Below, piece by piece: positions 9,699 through 20,197 of a stretch of DNA of 64,000 nucleotides. The stretch's first letter is position 1; each line of letters begins with the position of its first letter. The position numbers were made by a program, and so were the translations under genes. The notes beneath the pieces are model-generated. The model made no database searches. It worked only from the letters and a program-made list of their open reading frames with translations, and was not told the origin of the DNA. This stretch comes from Panacagrimonas sp965216845 (GTDB lineage Bacteria > Pseudomonadota > Gammaproteobacteria > Nevskiales > Nevskiaceae), in assembly GCA_965216845.1 (NCBI GenBank), contig OZ244200.1, positions 2,356,001 to 2,420,000 of the forward strand, written 5' to 3'.

Positions 9699-10448
9699 AT
9701 GCATATTCGTTTTTGGACTTTGCTCGCGGTGGCGTTGCTTGGCGCCTGCGCCGGACGCGCACCGGGCCCGGCTGCCGGCCACCAGGCCTTGCAAGCGCCG
9801 ATGGCTGGTCGCGTCGGCATCATGAGTCTGATGCAGAACAAACTGGTTCACGTTCATGCCGGTACCGGTGGCTTTGGTGATTTCAAGACCACCTACCCGG
9901 TGCGCTATGACTTCAACGGTTTTGTGCGCGAACAGCTGCGCAAGGAGCTGGTGGCCAAAACGCCGTATCAACCCATTCCGGTTCAACCCACCGGCCTGTT
10001 GATGAAACACGCCAACAAATGGCAGAAAACCAATCGCGACGGTGGCTTTGCGCCCAAGATTCAGCGTGAGATCGACGGCATCATGAAGCAAAACCGTCTG
10101 GCCATGCTGATCATCGCCAGTACCCCGGAGATCGACGACGGCGTGCCCGGCACCGGGCAATCGCTGGTCGGCTCCGGCCTGTACACGCGCACCTTTCTGG
10201 GCAACACCAGCACCGCGGTGTTTTCCACGCTGCGTTTTCACCGCCTGGTCGGCGAGCCGGCGCGTCTGGTGCATCCCGTATCCCACCCCACGGATCGACA
10301 CATTGGCGATCTGCCGGATGTTGAATTGCCGGACCAGCTCAAAGGCATGAGTCCGCGCTACCTGGCGCCGGTTTACACCCCGCTCCATCACATCATTCGC
10401 AACAAAATCAAGGGTCTGATCTCGCTTCCTCGAAAACTGGGGCATTGA
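9699..10448 (+). CDS. Putative lipoprotein of unknown function
   Basis: The 249-residue product starts with MHIRFWTLLAVALLGAC, a clear lipoprotein signal peptide with lipobox LLGAC, so it should be anchored in the membrane facing the periplasm. I chose the ATG at 9699 because it is preceded by GGGAG at good spacing and because the signal peptide begins there. The mature part is soluble and mixed alpha/beta in character, with no domain I recognise. It lies 133 bases after the acyl-CoA dehydrogenase and 61 bases before a glutathione peroxidase, on the same strand. An AT-rich stretch at 9644-9652 may be part of its own promoter. Confidence 0.7.
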   Translation: MHIRFWTLLAVALLGACAGRAPGPAAGHQALQAPMAGRVGIMSLMQNKLVHVHAGTGGFGDFKTTYPVRYDFNGFVREQLRKELVAKTPYQPIPVQPTGLLMKHANKWQKTNRDGGFAPKIQREIDGIMKQNRLAMLIIASTPEIDDGVPGTGQSLVGSGLYTRTFLGNTSTAVFSTLRFHRLVGEPARLVHPVSHPTDRHIGDLPDVELPDQLKGMSPRYLAPVYTPLHHIIRNKIKGLISLPRKLGH

Positions 10449-10509
10449 ACAGCCAACCGGGGTGCGCGGCTGATACTGTTTGCCCGGCCATTTCACATCT
10501 GGAGCGAAC

Positions 10510-10989
10510 ATGAGTGTGCACCAATTCGACGCCGTCAACATCGACGGTGAAAGTCAGTCATTGGCGAACTTCAAGGGCAAGCTGCTGCTGATTGTCAACG
10601 TTGCGAGCAAATGCGGATTCACACCGCAATACAAAGGCTTGGAGGAACTTTATCGAACGTTTCGAGATCAAGGGCTGGAAATTCTGGGCTTTCCCTGCGA
10701 TCAGTTCGGCCATCAGGAGCCGGGCACGGAACAACAAATCAAGGATTTCTGCAGCCTGAAGTACGATGTCAGCTTCCCCATGTTCAGCAAGGTGGAAGTC
10801 AACGGCGATCAGGCACACCCGCTCTATCAGTACCTCAAGAGTCAGGGCAAGGGTCTGCTGGGCACCGAGGCGATCAAGTGGAATTTCACCAAGTTTCTGG
10901 TGGACGGTGACGGTCAGGTACTGCGCCGCTATGCGCCCAAGGACACCCCCGCGGCGATTGGCAAGGACATCGAAAAACTGCTCGCCTGA
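10510..10989 (+). CDS. Glutathione peroxidase family protein (Cys type)
   Basis: This thiol peroxidase reduces hydrogen or lipid peroxides, usually with thioredoxin rather than glutathione in bacteria. The 159-residue protein has the peroxidatic cysteine in NVASKCGFTPQY, the glutamine/resolving-cysteine segment FPCDQFGHQEPGT, and the tryptophan/asparagine pair in KWNFTKFLV, so the catalytic tetrad is complete. The ATG at 10510 follows GGAG with 5-base spacing; an earlier in-frame start is less likely. It is a short cytosolic form without a signal peptide. It may be expressed with the preceding lipoprotein or alone. Confidence 0.93.
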   Translation: MSVHQFDAVNIDGESQSLANFKGKLLLIVNVASKCGFTPQYKGLEELYRTFRDQGLEILGFPCDQFGHQEPGTEQQIKDFCSLKYDVSFPMFSKVEVNGDQAHPLYQYLKSQGKGLLGTEAIKWNFTKFLVDGDGQVLRRYAPKDTPAAIGKDIEKLLA

Positions 10990-11208
10990 ACCAAGTGCCG
11001 CCGGGGCAGCGCGGGTTGCTCGCCGCAAGCACCTGTATTTGATGGATATTGACTGGGATTCCCCCGGCGCGCGGACGGCGGCCCTGTTTTTTTGTGCGCT
11101 TTGTCGCGGTGTGCGGGGAAAGTTTGCTGATTTGTTATGGTGGTGATTCAGATTCACGACGCGGGTTGATCGTGCCGCGTCGTCAAGGCCCCGCCACGGA
11201 GACTGTGC

Positions 11209-13482
11209 ATGTTATTGGCCACCGATCTGGATGGCACTTTTCTGGCTGGCGATCTTGCCGCCCGTCAAAAACTCTACCGGCTGATTGCGCATCACCCGGA
11301 CATTCAACTGGCCTACGTCTCCGGACGCGGGCGTGAGGCGATCATTCCGCTGCTGTCCGACCCGCTGTTGCCGGCGCCCGACTTCATCATTTGCGACGTC
11401 GGCGCCACCGTGCTGGACGGCGCCACGCTGCAACCACTACAGCCGCTGCACAACCGCATCGACGCCAAATGGCCGGGCGATCAGGTGGTGGATCGCGCGT
11501 TCGGCAAATTTGACGCCCTGCAACGCCAGCCGACACCGCAACGCCGGCGCTGCGCCTATTTCTGCCCGAAGCAGGCCGTCACCGACGAATTGCGTCAGAC
11601 CGCGGAAAATCTCAACTGCGAGATCTGTTTTTCCCAGGGCAAATATCTGGACGTGCTTGGCAAGGGCGTCAGCAAGGGCGCGACGCTGCGTGGCTTGATC
11701 GAACAGCTCGGCATTGAGTCCGACACCGTGTTGGTGGCCGGAGATTCGATGCAGGATCTGTCCATGATGCAACAAGGCTTCAAATCGGTTTGCGTCAAGG
11801 GTTCGGAAAAAGACTTGCTGCGCCAGACCAAGCGCGATGCACAGGTGCTGCATGCCGAGCACAAGGGCTGCGGCGGCATTCTCGATGCCCTCGTCCATTT
11901 CGGATTTCTGGGGCCCAAGGGGCTGTCCGCACTGGAGGCGCCGATCCAGGAACCGGGCAGTTCCGAACTGGTGATCGTCTATCACCGCCTGCCCTATGAA
12001 GAAGCCACCGAAAACGGGCGCGTGGTGCGCCGCCGTCACGCCTCGCCCAACGGCATCATCCCCACGCTGCTGAGTTTTTTTGCCGATGAGGACGGCCAGC
12101 AGCGACGCGGCGCCTGGGTCGCCTGGTCGGTGCAGGAAAACAAGCGGGCGGCGTTCGAGCGCCATACGCCGGTCGACGTGGAGCGCTATCCCAACGTGGT
12201 CACCTCGCGCGTTGCGCTGAGCAAGCACGAAGTGGACGTGTTCTACAAACGCTTTTCCAAGGAAGCCTTCTGGCCGACCTTGCACACCTTTTGGGAGCGC
12301 GCGCGTTTTCGCGAGGATCACTGGCAGGTGTTTCAGAAGGTCAACAAGGACTTTGCCGAGGCCACCGCCGCCGAGGCCGCGCCCGGCGCCATCGTCTGGA
12401 TTCATGACTACAATCTGTGGATGGTGCCGGCCTATCTGCGCGAATTACGGCCAGACTTGCGCATCGCTTTTTTCCATCACACTTATTTCCCGTCGGCGGA
12501 CGTATTCAACGTCATCCCCTGGCGGCGCGAAATCATCGGCAGCCTGCTGATGTGCGATTACGTGGCGTTTCACATTCCGCGGCAGGTGGAGAACTTCGTG
12601 GATGTGGCGCGCGGCGTCGCGCCGCTGGAGGTGGTGGAAAAAGTGGCCTGCGCGCCGCGCTTTCTCACCTATGGCTGCGCGGTCGGCATGGATCAGATGA
12701 CCACCCTGGTCAAGTTTCATGACCGTCATGTCCAGCTGGGCGCGCATCCGGTGGGGCTGGACGTGGAGCGCGTCCGCCAACTGCTGGCATCCGAGCCGGT
12801 CAAACGCAAGATGGCCCAACTGCGTGAGGATTTACGCGGCCTGAAGCTGATCATGGCGGTGGAACGGCTGGATTACACCAAGGGCATTCTGGAAAAGCTC
12901 AACGCCTTCGAGCGCATGTTGACGGACCACCCCGAACTGCAAGGGCGCGTCACGCTGATCACCATCTGCGTGCCGGCCGCCAAGGAAATGAAGGTCTACG
13001 CCACGCTGCAGTCGCAGATCGAACAGGCGGTGGGACGCATCAACGGCAAGTTTGCGCGCGTCGGCTGGGTGCCATTGCAGTTCTTCTTCCGCAGCGTGCC
13101 GTTCGAAGAAGTGGTGGCCTATTACGCGGTGACGGATGTGATGTGGGTCAGCCCCTTGCGCGATGGCTTGAATCTGGTGGCCAAGGAGTTTGTCGCCGCG
13201 CAAGGCCTCACCGACGGTCGCGGTGTGCTGGTGTTGTCCGAATTCGCCGGCGCCGCCGCCGAACTCAAGGGTGCGGTGCTGTGCAACCCGCACGACCCGC
13301 TGGATCTGGCGCAATCCTGTTATCTGGGGCTATCGCTGGGCAAGGCGGAAAGCCAAAGCCGCTTGCGCACCATGTTCGACGTGGTCTGTCACTACGATAT
13401 CAAGCGCTGGGGCCGCGATTTTCTGTCGTCGGTTGGCAACCATCCCGCGCTCACCAAAAAGCCAGAACCAGCAGGCCAGTAA
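11209..13482 (+). CDS. ggpPS: Bifunctional glucosylglycerol-phosphate phosphatase/synthase (GgpPS-like)
   Basis: The 757-residue protein fuses an N-terminal HAD phosphatase (about residues 1-245; DLDGTFLAGD, SGRGRE, VAGDSMQDLSMM) to a C-terminal GT20 glycosyltransferase (HDYNLWMVPAYLRE, FHHTYFPSADVFNV, ERLDYTKGI, DGLNLVAKEF). This order, phosphatase first, is the arrangement described for the glucosylglycerol enzyme of Stenotrophomonas rhizophila, whereas trehalose fusions usually have the synthase first. The inferred reaction is ADP-glucose plus glycerol 3-phosphate to glucosylglycerol phosphate, then dephosphorylation, giving a compatible solute against salt stress. Start ATG has GGAG upstream. 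Its 3' end overlaps the convergent symporter gene by 32 bases. Trehalose-6-phosphate synthesis is the main alternative. Confidence 0.8.
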   Translation: MLLATDLDGTFLAGDLAARQKLYRLIAHHPDIQLAYVSGRGREAIIPLLSDPLLPAPDFIICDVGATVLDGATLQPLQPLHNRIDAKWPGDQVVDRAFGKFDALQRQPTPQRRRCAYFCPKQAVTDELRQTAENLNCEICFSQGKYLDVLGKGVSKGATLRGLIEQLGIESDTVLVAGDSMQDLSMMQQGFKSVCVKGSEKDLLRQTKRDAQVLHAEHKGCGGILDALVHFGFLGPKGLSALEAPIQEPGSSELVIVYHRLPYEEATENGRVVRRRHASPNGIIPTLLSFFADEDGQQRRGAWVAWSVQENKRAAFERHTPVDVERYPNVVTSRVALSKHEVDVFYKRFSKEAFWPTLHTFWERARFREDHWQVFQKVNKDFAEATAAEAAPGAIVWIHDYNLWMVPAYLRELRPDLRIAFFHHTYFPSADVFNVIPWRREIIGSLLMCDYVAFHIPRQVENFVDVARGVAPLEVVEKVACAPRFLTYGCAVGMDQMTTLVKFHDRHVQLGAHPVGLDVERVRQLLASEPVKRKMAQLREDLRGLKLIMAVERLDYTKGILEKLNAFERMLTDHPELQGRVTLITICVPAAKEMKVYATLQSQIEQAVGRINGKFARVGWVPLQFFFRSVPFEEVVAYYAVTDVMWVSPLRDGLNLVAKEFVAAQGLTDGRGVLVLSEFAGAAAELKGAVLCNPHDPLDLAQSCYLGLSLGKAESQSRLRTMFDVVCHYDIKRWGRDFLSSVGNHPALTKKPEPAGQ

Positions 13483-15004
13483 GCCCGGCAATCGCCAACA
13501 TCATCCGCCGATGATTTGGCGAAACCCCGGCACGCGCCTGCCGCAGCTGATCCAGCAATGCCAACTGCGCCTGACTGACCTGAACGTTGGACAGGGCCTG
13601 AAAGCCGTAAGCCGCCATCAGCGTAAACAGCAACAAGACGCCGGCGACAATGGAAAAATGCAGATGCAGCCATCCAAGCTGGGTGGCGACAAACCAGACG
13701 GCGCTGAACAGATGGCCGCTGACGGTTGCCCGCAAGGCGGCCTGCGCGCCGATGCGGCGACCGAAGAATCCCAGCACAAACACCGCCACCAGCGGCGGCG
13801 TGACGTAGGCGAAACCCTGTTGCAGATAGGCGAACAGACCGGGAAAACGATCGATCGCCGGCGCCCACAGCGCGGCCAGAACCACCAGAATCAGGGTGAT
13901 GATGCGGCCGGTGCGGGCCAGCGCCCTGGCCGAAAGGCCCGGTTTCCGCGGCAGAATGAAATCGGCCGAAATCAGGGTGGAGGCTGAATTCAGCGCCGAA
14001 TCGATGCTGGACATGATGGCCGCCAGCAAGCCCGCCAGAATCAGGCCGGCCAATCCCACCGGCGCATATTCGGCAATCAGACGCGGGAACACGTTATCCG
14101 CGCGCTCCAGATCCGGAATCAACACCGCCGCCATCGCCCCCGGCAACACCATGATGAACAGCGGCAGCAATTTCAACCCAGCCGCCAGTATGGCGCCGCG
14201 ACTGGCGGCACTGACGCCGCGCGCGCCAAGCAGTCGCTGCGACACATACTGATTCATGGTCCAGTAGTAGAAGCCCAGAATCGGCAGCCCGACCAGCGTG
14301 CCCAGCCACGGCAGCGCCGGATCGTCCAGCGGTCGAATGAGTGACAGCTTTTCCGCCGGCAAGGCAGCCTTGACCGCCGCCCAGGAAAAATCGAACTCTG
14401 AAAACACCAGCGTTGCCAGCAATACCGAACCGAGCAACAGCACCACCGTCTGTAACACGTCGGTATAGGCCACTGCACGCAATCCGCCAGCGGCGGTGTA
14501 AAGCCCGGCAAACAGCGCCAGCGCGGCGCACGTCCATCCCAATGAAAGCCCCGGAATGAACAGCATCAAGACGATGGAACCGGCGTACAGGCTGCCGGCG
14601 GTATCCAGCGCCACGCTCAGAAACACGCAGACACCCGACAGATACTTGCGCATGCGGGCATCGAATCGCCGTTCCAGGATTTCCGGCACCGTGGTGAGCT
14701 GGTTCTTCACCAGACCGGGAATCACGAAGGCGGCGCTGAACAACAGCACCAGGGCGGCCATCCATTCGTAATTGGCCACCGCAATCCCGTGTTCCCAGGC
14801 CGCGCCCGGCAAGCCGATCAAGGTGGTGGAGGAGATGTTCGACGCAAACAGGGACAATCCGACCACGCCAGCGCCCAAACTGCGACCGGCCAGAAACAGC
14901 TCGTCGGCATCGGGCTGGCGGCGCGCCACCACCACGCCGATGACGATCACCACCGAAGCGTAGGCCGCCAGTACCGCGTAATCCAGGGGGTGCAACATCA
15001 GCAT
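13451..15004 (-). CDS. Sodium:solute symporter (SSS family)
   Basis: This 517-residue inner-membrane protein would import an organic solute with Na+. It has about 13-14 hydrophobic segments, the N-terminal hallmark FLAGRSLGAGVVGLSLFASN with SSTT following, and an MSSIDSALNSASTLISAD segment matching the SSS signature region in the later helices. It resembles the sugar (SGLT) branch more than the proline or pantothenate branches. Two start codons (15004 and 14998) are possible. It lies 45 bases downstream of tgt on the same strand and overlaps ggpPS tail to tail. Its substrate is unknown; a sugar or compatible solute is an inference from context. Confidence 0.88.
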   Translation of the reverse strand: MLMLHPLDYAVLAAYASVVIVIGVVVARRQPDADELFLAGRSLGAGVVGLSLFASNISSTTLIGLPGAAWEHGIAVANYEWMAALVLLFSAAFVIPGLVKNQLTTVPEILERRFDARMRKYLSGVCVFLSVALDTAGSLYAGSIVLMLFIPGLSLGWTCAALALFAGLYTAAGGLRAVAYTDVLQTVVLLLGSVLLATLVFSEFDFSWAAVKAALPAEKLSLIRPLDDPALPWLGTLVGLPILGFYYWTMNQYVSQRLLGARGVSAASRGAILAAGLKLLPLFIMVLPGAMAAVLIPDLERADNVFPRLIAEYAPVGLAGLILAGLLAAIMSSIDSALNSASTLISADFILPRKPGLSARALARTGRIITLILVVLAALWAPAIDRFPGLFAYLQQGFAYVTPPLVAVFVLGFFGRRIGAQAALRATVSGHLFSAVWFVATQLGWLHLHFSIVAGVLLLFTLMAAYGFQALSNVQVSQAQLALLDQLRQARAGVSPNHRRMMLAIAGLTGLLVLAFW

Positions 15005-15049
15005 GGTTTCACCAGTGCCCGGGCTGATTCACGGCGGCGGGCGCTTGGC

Positions 15050-16183
<1,134 letters not shown>

Positions 16184-16336
16184 GCTGCAATGTGATGGGC
16201 GTTGAATCAGCAGCCTAGTTTACGCAGTCCGGGGATCGCAGATGCACGCCGTGGCGCTGCGGTGAATCCGCTGGCGGCCGGTGCTGATTTTTTGGGGCGC
16301 GCCGCTGGGCGATGATTGTGGCGCAATCGACGATGT

Positions 16337-18325
16337 TCACTCGCCAGGTTCAATCTCCAGCAATAATTCATCGGCCGCGACCTGGCTGTTGGTGCTGGCG
16401 TGAATCTCCAGCACCACGCCGTCGACCTGCGCCTGAATCTCATGATGCAACTTCATGGCTTCGACCACCGCCAGTGGCTGGCCCCTGGTGACCTTGTCGC
16501 CGGCCTGGACGAAGATTTCCAGCAACAGTCCATGCATGGGTGACAGCACACGTCCGCCGCCGGTGTCCTCGTCCGATTCGCCAGCACGGGCGACCTGGTC
16601 AACAAACAGGGCGTATTTTCCGTCCAGCGCCAGGTGCATGCCCTGCTCGTTTTGCAGGTATCGCAACACCCGTTGCTTGCCGTCCACCTCGGCGTGCGCG
16701 GTGCCGTCGGCCAGGCTGATGATGACCACCGTCAGGTTTTGATCGCCACAGCTCACCTGGTATCGCCGATCCGACAGCGGCGTCACCCACAGGTCAAAGC
16801 TTGCGTCCTCGAAGCGGTATGACTTGCGCGAACGCATCGCGCTGGCGCTGGACCAGTTGCGTAAACGCTCGCTGACCCCCACCGCCTGCGCCTGTGCCTT
16901 TTCGTAATCCAGACTCAACTCCACCACCGCGGCTGCGGCGCAATCGGCAAGATCAGGCACAAAGGCGGCCAGATCCGCGTCACTGAACTCGTCAGCGATG
17001 AACGCGGTGGTGGCTGCGCCGTCGATGAAGGTTTTTCTGCTCAGACAATCAACCAGAAAATCCTTGTTGCAACAGGTGCCGAAAAACACCGAGTGCTGCA
17101 GCGCTTCGATCAGGCGTCGCCGCGCCACTTCCCGGGTCGGACCACTGGCGATCACCTTGGCCACCATCGGGTCATAGAACGGTGAAATGAACTGCCCGCT
17201 GCAAACCCCGCTATCCACCCGGATGCCTGCACCAGCAGACGGCGCCCACAAGGCGATTGGTCCGGAAACGGGAAGAAAATCCCTGGATGGATCTTCGGCA
17301 TACAAGCGCACTTCCATGGCATGACCGCTGAGCTGCACATCGTCCTGGGTCAGCCCCAATGGCTGACCATGCGCCACCTGGATTTGCAGCGCCACCAGAT
17401 CCAGCCCGGTGATCAGCTCGGTAACCGGATGTTCCACCTGCAGGCGCGTATTCATTTCCAGAAAATAGAACTCGCCTTGCGCGTCAAGCAGGAATTCGAC
17501 GGTGCCGGCGCCCACATAGTCGATGCTGCGCGCCGCTTCCACGGCGGCCTGACCCATCCGCGCACGCAGTTCCGGCGTCATCACCGGACACGGCGCTTCT
17601 TCGACCACCTTTTGATGACGGCGCTGCACCGAGCAGTCACGTTCGCCCAGATGAACCACCTGTCCGTGCTGATCAGCGAACACCTGAACCTCCACATGGC
17701 GCGGGTTCATGATGGCTTTTTCCAGAATCAGCTCGCCGTTGCCAAACGCGCTTTGCGCCTCGGCACGCGCCAGCGCGATGGCATTTTCGATCTGACCGGT
17801 CTCGTGCACCAGACGCATGCCACGCCCGCCACCACCGGCGGCGGCCTTGACCATCAGCGGCAAGCCGATGCGCTCGGCTTGCGAGCGCAAGCTTGCGTCG
17901 TCCTGCGCATCGCCCTCATAACCGGGCACGCAGGGCACCCCGGCGGCAATCATGCGACGCTTGGCGGCGGCCTTGTTGCCCATCAGGTCGATGGCATCGG
18001 CGCCAGGGCCGATAAACACCAAACCGGCCGCTTTCACCGCGCGCGCGAAATTCGCGTTTTCGCTCAGAAAACCATAACCGGGATGAATCGCACCGGCACC
18101 GGCCTGTTGCGCCGCATCGATCACGTTTTGCGCCAACAGATAGGATTCGCCGACCGGGCCGGGGCCGATGCAAACCGCGCGATCGGCCATCTGCACGTGC
18201 GGCGCCTTCGCATCGACCTGCGAATAAACCGCCACCGTTCGATAACCCAGCGCCTTGGCGGTACGCATCACGCGGCAGGCGATTTCACCGCGATTGGCAA
18301 CCAGAATACTGTCAAATTCAGCCAT
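16337..18325 (-). CDS. atuF: Acyl-CoA carboxylase biotin subunit (biotin carboxylase + BCCP), AtuF-like
   Basis: This subunit carboxylates its own biotin with ATP and bicarbonate and passes the carboxyl group to the beta subunit. The 662-residue protein has the N-terminal biotin carboxylase domain (LVANRGEIACRVMRT, AAAGGGGRGMRLV, LEMNTRLQVEHPVTE) and a C-terminal biotinyl domain with VEAMKLHHEI, biotin lysine near residue 625. The ATG at 18325 has GGAG at good spacing; a GTG nine bases earlier is an alternative. It is the last gene of the atuA-carboxyltransferase-crotonase stub operon. By that context I favour geranyl-CoA carboxylase alpha (AtuF) over methylcrotonyl- or propionyl-CoA carboxylase, with moderate certainty. 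Confidence 0.85.
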   Translation of the reverse strand: MAEFDSILVANRGEIACRVMRTAKALGYRTVAVYSQVDAKAPHVQMADRAVCIGPGPVGESYLLAQNVIDAAQQAGAGAIHPGYGFLSENANFARAVKAAGLVFIGPGADAIDLMGNKAAAKRRMIAAGVPCVPGYEGDAQDDASLRSQAERIGLPLMVKAAAGGGGRGMRLVHETGQIENAIALARAEAQSAFGNGELILEKAIMNPRHVEVQVFADQHGQVVHLGERDCSVQRRHQKVVEEAPCPVMTPELRARMGQAAVEAARSIDYVGAGTVEFLLDAQGEFYFLEMNTRLQVEHPVTELITGLDLVALQIQVAHGQPLGLTQDDVQLSGHAMEVRLYAEDPSRDFLPVSGPIALWAPSAGAGIRVDSGVCSGQFISPFYDPMVAKVIASGPTREVARRRLIEALQHSVFFGTCCNKDFLVDCLSRKTFIDGAATTAFIADEFSDADLAAFVPDLADCAAAAVVELSLDYEKAQAQAVGVSERLRNWSSASAMRSRKSYRFEDASFDLWVTPLSDRRYQVSCGDQNLTVVIISLADGTAHAEVDGKQRVLRYLQNEQGMHLALDGKYALFVDQVARAGESDEDTGGGRVLSPMHGLLLEIFVQAGDKVTRGQPLAVVEAMKLHHEIQAQVDGVVLEIHASTNSQVAADELLLEIEPGE

Positions 18326-18330
18326 GCGGC

Positions 18331-18564
18331 TCACTCCACCCAGGATGGTTTGCGTTTTTCAACAAAGGCGGAAACGCCTTCACGGTCTTGCGCATTCAAC
18401 ATGCAGCGGACAAAACCCGGCGCGGCCAGGGCCTTCAACCGTGCGTGCAAATCCGCTGCGCCGTGCCCGTGGAGCGCATGCCTGGCCTGACGGTGGTTGA
18501 AGCAGGCCGTCATCACGCTGCCGCTGCGCGCCGGCAACATCGTTTTCACATCTGCAAGTGCCAT
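18331..18564 (-). pseudogene. Truncated crotonase (C-terminal remnant), possibly of an AtuE-type hydratase
   Basis: The 77-residue product ends in CMLNAQDREGVSAFVEKRKP, the typical C-terminus of enoyl-CoA hydratases, and starts with a helix (ALADVKTML) like the one that precedes it in the family. The whole catalytic spiral fold, roughly the first 180 residues, is absent. It is nevertheless well placed for translation: AAGGAG overlaps the stop region of the upstream carboxyltransferase at ideal spacing from the ATG, and its stop lies 5 bases before the biotin subunit start. In the Pseudomonas atu cluster, atuD and atuE sit between atuC and atuF, so this is best read as the scar of a deletion that removed atuD and most of atuE. 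A functional mini-protein cannot be excluded. Confidence 0.65.
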
Positions 18565-18574
18565 GTTGCGCTCC

Positions 18575-20197
18575 TTATAGCCGCGCGATGCCGAAGCTGT
18601 TCGGGCGAACCACCCGGCTGCGCGCCTCTTTCACCGTTTCCAGGATGAACCCCAGGGTATTGCGCGCCTGGCGTGGATCGATCACGCCATCGTCCAGCAA
18701 ACGGCCGGAGGTATAGAACGCGGTCGATTGATAATCAAAATGCTGCATCAGCCGCGCTTCCTGCTTGGCGATCTGATCCTGATTCACTTGCGTGCCCGCC
18801 GCTGCGGCTTGCCCGCGCGCCACCATGGACATGGTTTTGGCGGCTTGCTCGCCGCCCATCACGCCCATTCGCGCGTTGGGGAAGGTGTAGAGAAAATCCG
18901 GATCGAAGCCACGTCCGCACATGCCGTAATTGCCCGCACCAAAACTGGCGCCGGTCATGAAGGTAATGCGTGGCACCTCCACGTTCTGCATGGCCTGAAT
19001 CATTTTTGCGCCATGCTTGATCATGCCCGCCTGTTCTGATTGGGTGCCGACGATATAGCCGGTGGTGTTTTGCAGAAACACCAAAGGAATATCCGCCTGA
19101 TCACAAAGTTGCATGAATTGCGTGGCTTTGTTGGCGCCGTCGGGATCGATCGGGCCGTTGTTTGCAATCATGCCGACGGCGTAACCGAAGACCTCGCACT
19201 GCAGGCATACCGTGGATACGCCAAAGCCCGGCTTGAAATCCAGCAGATCCGAACCATCGGCCAGTCGCGCCGCCAATTCGCGGATGTCATAAGGCGTTCG
19301 ATAATCCACCGGAATCACGCCGGCAATTTCATCCGGGTCATAAAGCGGCTCCGAAAAACGGCGCGCGGGCGTCGGGGCACAGCCATCATTCCACTGCAGG
19401 CGTTCCACCAGCTCGCGACAGATCTGCACGGCGTGGCCGTCATCTTCGGCCAGATATTCGACCAGGCCGGAAATGCTGGCGTGCATCTGGGCGCCGCCCA
19501 GTTCTTCTTCGGTGGCGACCTCGCCGGTGGCCGCTTTGAGCAGCGGCGGACCCGCCAGATAAGCGCGCCCGTTTTGTTTGACGCCGATCACATAATCGCT
19601 CAGGCCCGGCATGTATGCGCCGCCGGCGGTGCTGGAACCGTGCAGGATCGCAATCACCGGCAGACCTTGCTTGCTCTGCTTGGCCAGGGTGCCGAACAGG
19701 CGACCGCCCTCGGAAAAACCTTCCACCCGATAGTTCAGAAGGTCGCCGCCGGCACTTTCGACCAAGTGAATGAACGGCAGGTTCTGCTGCAATGCGATGT
19801 CCTGGGCGCGGCGAATGCGATAAGCACCGGCATCGGTCAGCGAGCCGGCCTTGATGCCACTGTCATCCACCACCACCGCGCAACGCACGCCGCCGACAAA
19901 GCCGATGCCGCTGATGACGGTGGAGCCGGGAATGGAGCGCTCTGCATCCTTGGTGTCCAGCAGATAACCGGCCAGGTTGCCGATTTCCAGCCACGGCATG
20001 CCCGGATCGATCAGTCGCGCCAGGCGTTCACGCGGGGTGAGCTGTCCTCGTGCTTCGAACCGCGGTTTGCGCTTTTCGGAGATGGCCGCGCCGCGCGCGT
20101 TGAGCCCTTGCAGTTCCGCCACCAGCGCCAGCATGTCGCGACGATTGCGCTGGAAGCTTTCCGAAGCGGGATCGATCCTGGATTGAAACACGGTCAT
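18575..20197 (-). CDS. atuC: Acyl-CoA carboxylase carboxyltransferase beta subunit, AtuC-like
   Basis: This subunit transfers CO2 from carboxybiotin to an enoyl-CoA. The 540-residue protein has both carboxyltransferase halves: VESAGGDLLNYRVEGFSEGG and GSSTAGGAYMPGLSDYV in the N-half, and QNTTGYIVG, GASFGAGNYGMCGRGF and FPNARMGVMGGEQAA in the C-half. This is the methylcrotonyl/geranyl-CoA type rather than the propionyl type. Its ATG overlaps the atuA stop (ATGA), implying translational coupling. The segment around the expected acyl pocket lacks the FGxIFxNQ pattern of the paralogue at 46202-47818, compatible with a bulkier substrate such as geranyl-CoA. The assignment to AtuC rests mainly on the coupling to atuA. 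Confidence 0.85.
   Translation of the reverse strand: MTVFQSRIDPASESFQRNRRDMLALVAELQGLNARGAAISEKRKPRFEARGQLTPRERLARLIDPGMPWLEIGNLAGYLLDTKDAERSIPGSTVISGIGFVGGVRCAVVVDDSGIKAGSLTDAGAYRIRRAQDIALQQNLPFIHLVESAGGDLLNYRVEGFSEGGRLFGTLAKQSKQGLPVIAILHGSSTAGGAYMPGLSDYVIGVKQNGRAYLAGPPLLKAATGEVATEEELGGAQMHASISGLVEYLAEDDGHAVQICRELVERLQWNDGCAPTPARRFSEPLYDPDEIAGVIPVDYRTPYDIRELAARLADGSDLLDFKPGFGVSTVCLQCEVFGYAVGMIANNGPIDPDGANKATQFMQLCDQADIPLVFLQNTTGYIVGTQSEQAGMIKHGAKMIQAMQNVEVPRITFMTGASFGAGNYGMCGRGFDPDFLYTFPNARMGVMGGEQAAKTMSMVARGQAAAAGTQVNQDQIAKQEARLMQHFDYQSTAFYTSGRLLDDGVIDPRQARNTLGFILETVKEARSRVVRPNSFGIARL

Noticed and set aside
11209..13482. Labelling the fused HAD-GT20 protein as trehalose-6-phosphate synthase/phosphatase
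   Set aside because: The phosphatase-first order and segments around FNVIPWRREI fit the glucosylglycerol enzyme better, though trehalose cannot be strictly excluded.
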